DNA from: Gammaproteobacteria bacterium
GTDB lineage: Bacteria; Pseudomonadota; Gammaproteobacteria; Burkholderiales; Nitrosomonadaceae
Direction of reading: 5' to 3'
NCBI GenBank assembly: GCA_015709635.1
Contig: CP054180.1
Span: 248,001 to 312,000 of the forward strand
DNA length: 64,000 nt
This document shows positions 62,892-64,000 of the stretch, piece after piece. Every line of letters begins with the position of its first letter. Positions within the stretch are counted from its first letter, which is position 1. The notes under the pieces are model-generated. The model saw only the letters and a list, made by a program, of their open reading frames with translations, did no database searches and was not told the origin of the DNA. Made by a program: the position numbers and the translations under genes.

Positions 62892-64000
62892 AACGCAACT
62901 GGCTGCGGCTTCTGCAATCGGTAAGGTATTGCACGGATCAAGTTTGACGGACGTGTTGCAGGAGGTTCGGCGCGCTGATCCGGCATTATCGAAACAGCAA
63001 AAAGGCGCCATCCAGGATTTAAGCTACGGTGTGCTGCGCTTTTACGGTCAATTGCAAGCGCTGCTCGGATTGTTACTGAAAAAGCCGTTGCACGATAAAG
63101 AATTGCAGCATTTGTTGCTGGTCAGCTTATACCAATTGCAGTACAGTAAAGCGATGCCGTACGCCGTGGTGGATCAAGCCGTTTCAGCTTCACGTGCTTT
63201 GGCGCGTGGCAAAGGAATGCAAGGGCTGGTGAATGCCGTGTTGCGCAATTTTATCCGGCAGCGCGAAAGCTTGTTGCAGCAAGCGATTGAAAAAGAAGAA
63301 GGGCGTTATTCGTATCCGCGCTGGTGGATTGATACCGTGCGCCGGCAGTATCCGCAAAAATTTCGTGCGATACTGGAAGCCGGCAACAAACATCCGCCCA
63401 TGACGTTACGGGTGAACCGGCGCAAAATAAGCGTGGCGGCTTACCGCGATCTATTGACGGAAAAAGCGATGGCGGCGGAATCGCTGTGGGCCGATGCACT
63501 GCAACTGCATCAGCCGGTGGCGGTGGAGGATTTGCCTGGTTTTGCCGAAGGCTTGGTGACCGTACAAGACGCCGGTGCGCAGCTTGCCGCACCGCTCCTG
63601 GATGTGCATGACGGCATGCGGGTATTGGATGCATGCGCAGCGCCGGGAGGAAAAAGCACGCATATATTGGAATTGGCCGATGTGGCGTTGACGATACTGG
63701 ATAATGAGGCGGCAAGGCTTGCACGGGTGCAACAGAATCTGCAGCGCTTGGGGATGACGGCAGAAAGGGTTGTGTGCGGCGATGCGGCGAATCCCGATGC
63801 TTGGTGGGATGGCCGTCCTTATGACCGTATTCTGGCGGACGTGCCGTGTTCGGCATCCGGTGTGGTTTGCCGCCACCCGGACATCAAATGGCTGCGGCGT
63901 GAAAGTGATTTGGCTAAGTTTGCGGAAAATCAACAGGCAATTTTGAATGCGCTGTGGAAAGTTCTAACTAAGGGTGGTAAGTTGCTTTACGTGACTTGCT
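62884..64000 (+). CDS. rsmB: 16S rRNA (cytosine-967-C5)-methyltransferase, 3' end outside window
   Basis: The frame from the ATG at 62884 (MIKTQLAAASAIG) runs to the end of the window with no stop, giving about 372 residues of a protein usually about 430 long. An NusB-like N-terminal domain (about 1-135) precedes the methyltransferase core with VLDACAAPGGKSTHILEL, the catalytic ADVPCSASG and YVTC at the edge, just before the second conserved Cys region. It overlaps the fmt stop by 8 bases. Confidence 0.95.
   Translation, partial: MIKTQLAAASAIGKVLHGSSLTDVLQEVRRADPALSKQQKGAIQDLSYGVLRFYGQLQALLGLLLKKPLHDKELQHLLLVSLYQLQYSKAMPYAVVDQAVSASRALARGKGMQGLVNAVLRNFIRQRESLLQQAIEKEEGRYSYPRWWIDTVRRQYPQKFRAILEAGNKHPPMTLRVNRRKISVAAYRDLLTEKAMAAESLWADALQLHQPVAVEDLPGFAEGLVTVQDAGAQLAAPLLDVHDGMRVLDACAAPGGKSTHILELADVALTILDNEAARLARVQQNLQRLGMTAERVVCGDAANPDAWWDGRPYDRILADVPCSASGVVCRHPDIKWLRRESDLAKFAENQQAILNALWKVLTKGGKLLYVTC

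Noticed and set aside
1..64000. tRNA, rRNA or insertion sequence genes
   Set aside because: None found. No tRNA-like cloverleaf, rRNA segment or transposase frame could be supported anywhere in the window.

Overview
The window looks like chromosomal DNA of a betaproteobacterium, most probably a member of the Nitrosomonadaceae (Nitrosomonas-like). This is inferred from gene order: an ECF sigma factor-DUF3619-DUF3106 operon, argJ-ATPase-Nudix/ThiE, aroA-cmk-rpsA-ihfB-lapA-pyrF, and LysM-dprA-smg-topB divergent from def-fmt-rsmB. A PEP-CTERM protein and moderate GC content agree with it. No ammonia-oxidation gene is present, so the genus is not proven.

Layout. 1-1864: a CRISPR array of 27 identical 36-bp repeats and 26 spacers, with no cas gene in the window; the repeat looks like type II-C. 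2053-9645: a peptidoglycan-binding/CHAP-like protein, ppsA-ppsR, an alginate-export-type porin and a PAS histidine kinase. 9706-18545 (mostly minus strand): a DUF1854/ABC transporter pair, the sigma-factor operon, yacG plus a diguanylate cyclase, a Nudix-ThiE fusion, an AAA ATPase and argJ. 18642-23482: small accessory genes, namely a cold-shock protein, catalase, an orphan response regulator, a PEP-CTERM protein and a DUF5658 protein.

23514-49633 is a cell-surface island. It holds a complete type I secretion system (PrtD-like ABC, HlyD-like adaptor, TolC-like channel), seven glycosyltransferase or glycan-modifying genes (two are very large multidomain proteins), a PIG-L deacetylase, a methyltransferase-GNAT fusion and the Wzm/Wzt polysaccharide exporter. 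It also holds a cysteine-free RTX/S-layer-like protein of 795 aa and a methyltransferase with a regulatory domain. The simplest reading is that the T1SS exports the S-layer-like protein, while the sugar genes build, cap and export a surface glycan that anchors or decorates it.

49707-64000 is core housekeeping: pyrF, lapA, ihfB, rpsA, cmk, aroA, topB, smg, dprA, a LysM protein, def, fmt and the 5' part of rsmB, which runs off the end.

The least expected signal is a family of about 120-145 bp nested palindromes with three copies (6301-6426, 50854-50995 and inverted at 55670-55813). They have terminal inverted repeats and an inner stem whose arms change together between copies. A second, smaller palindrome lies at both ends of the minus-strand glycan cluster (33757-33780 and 44914-44934).
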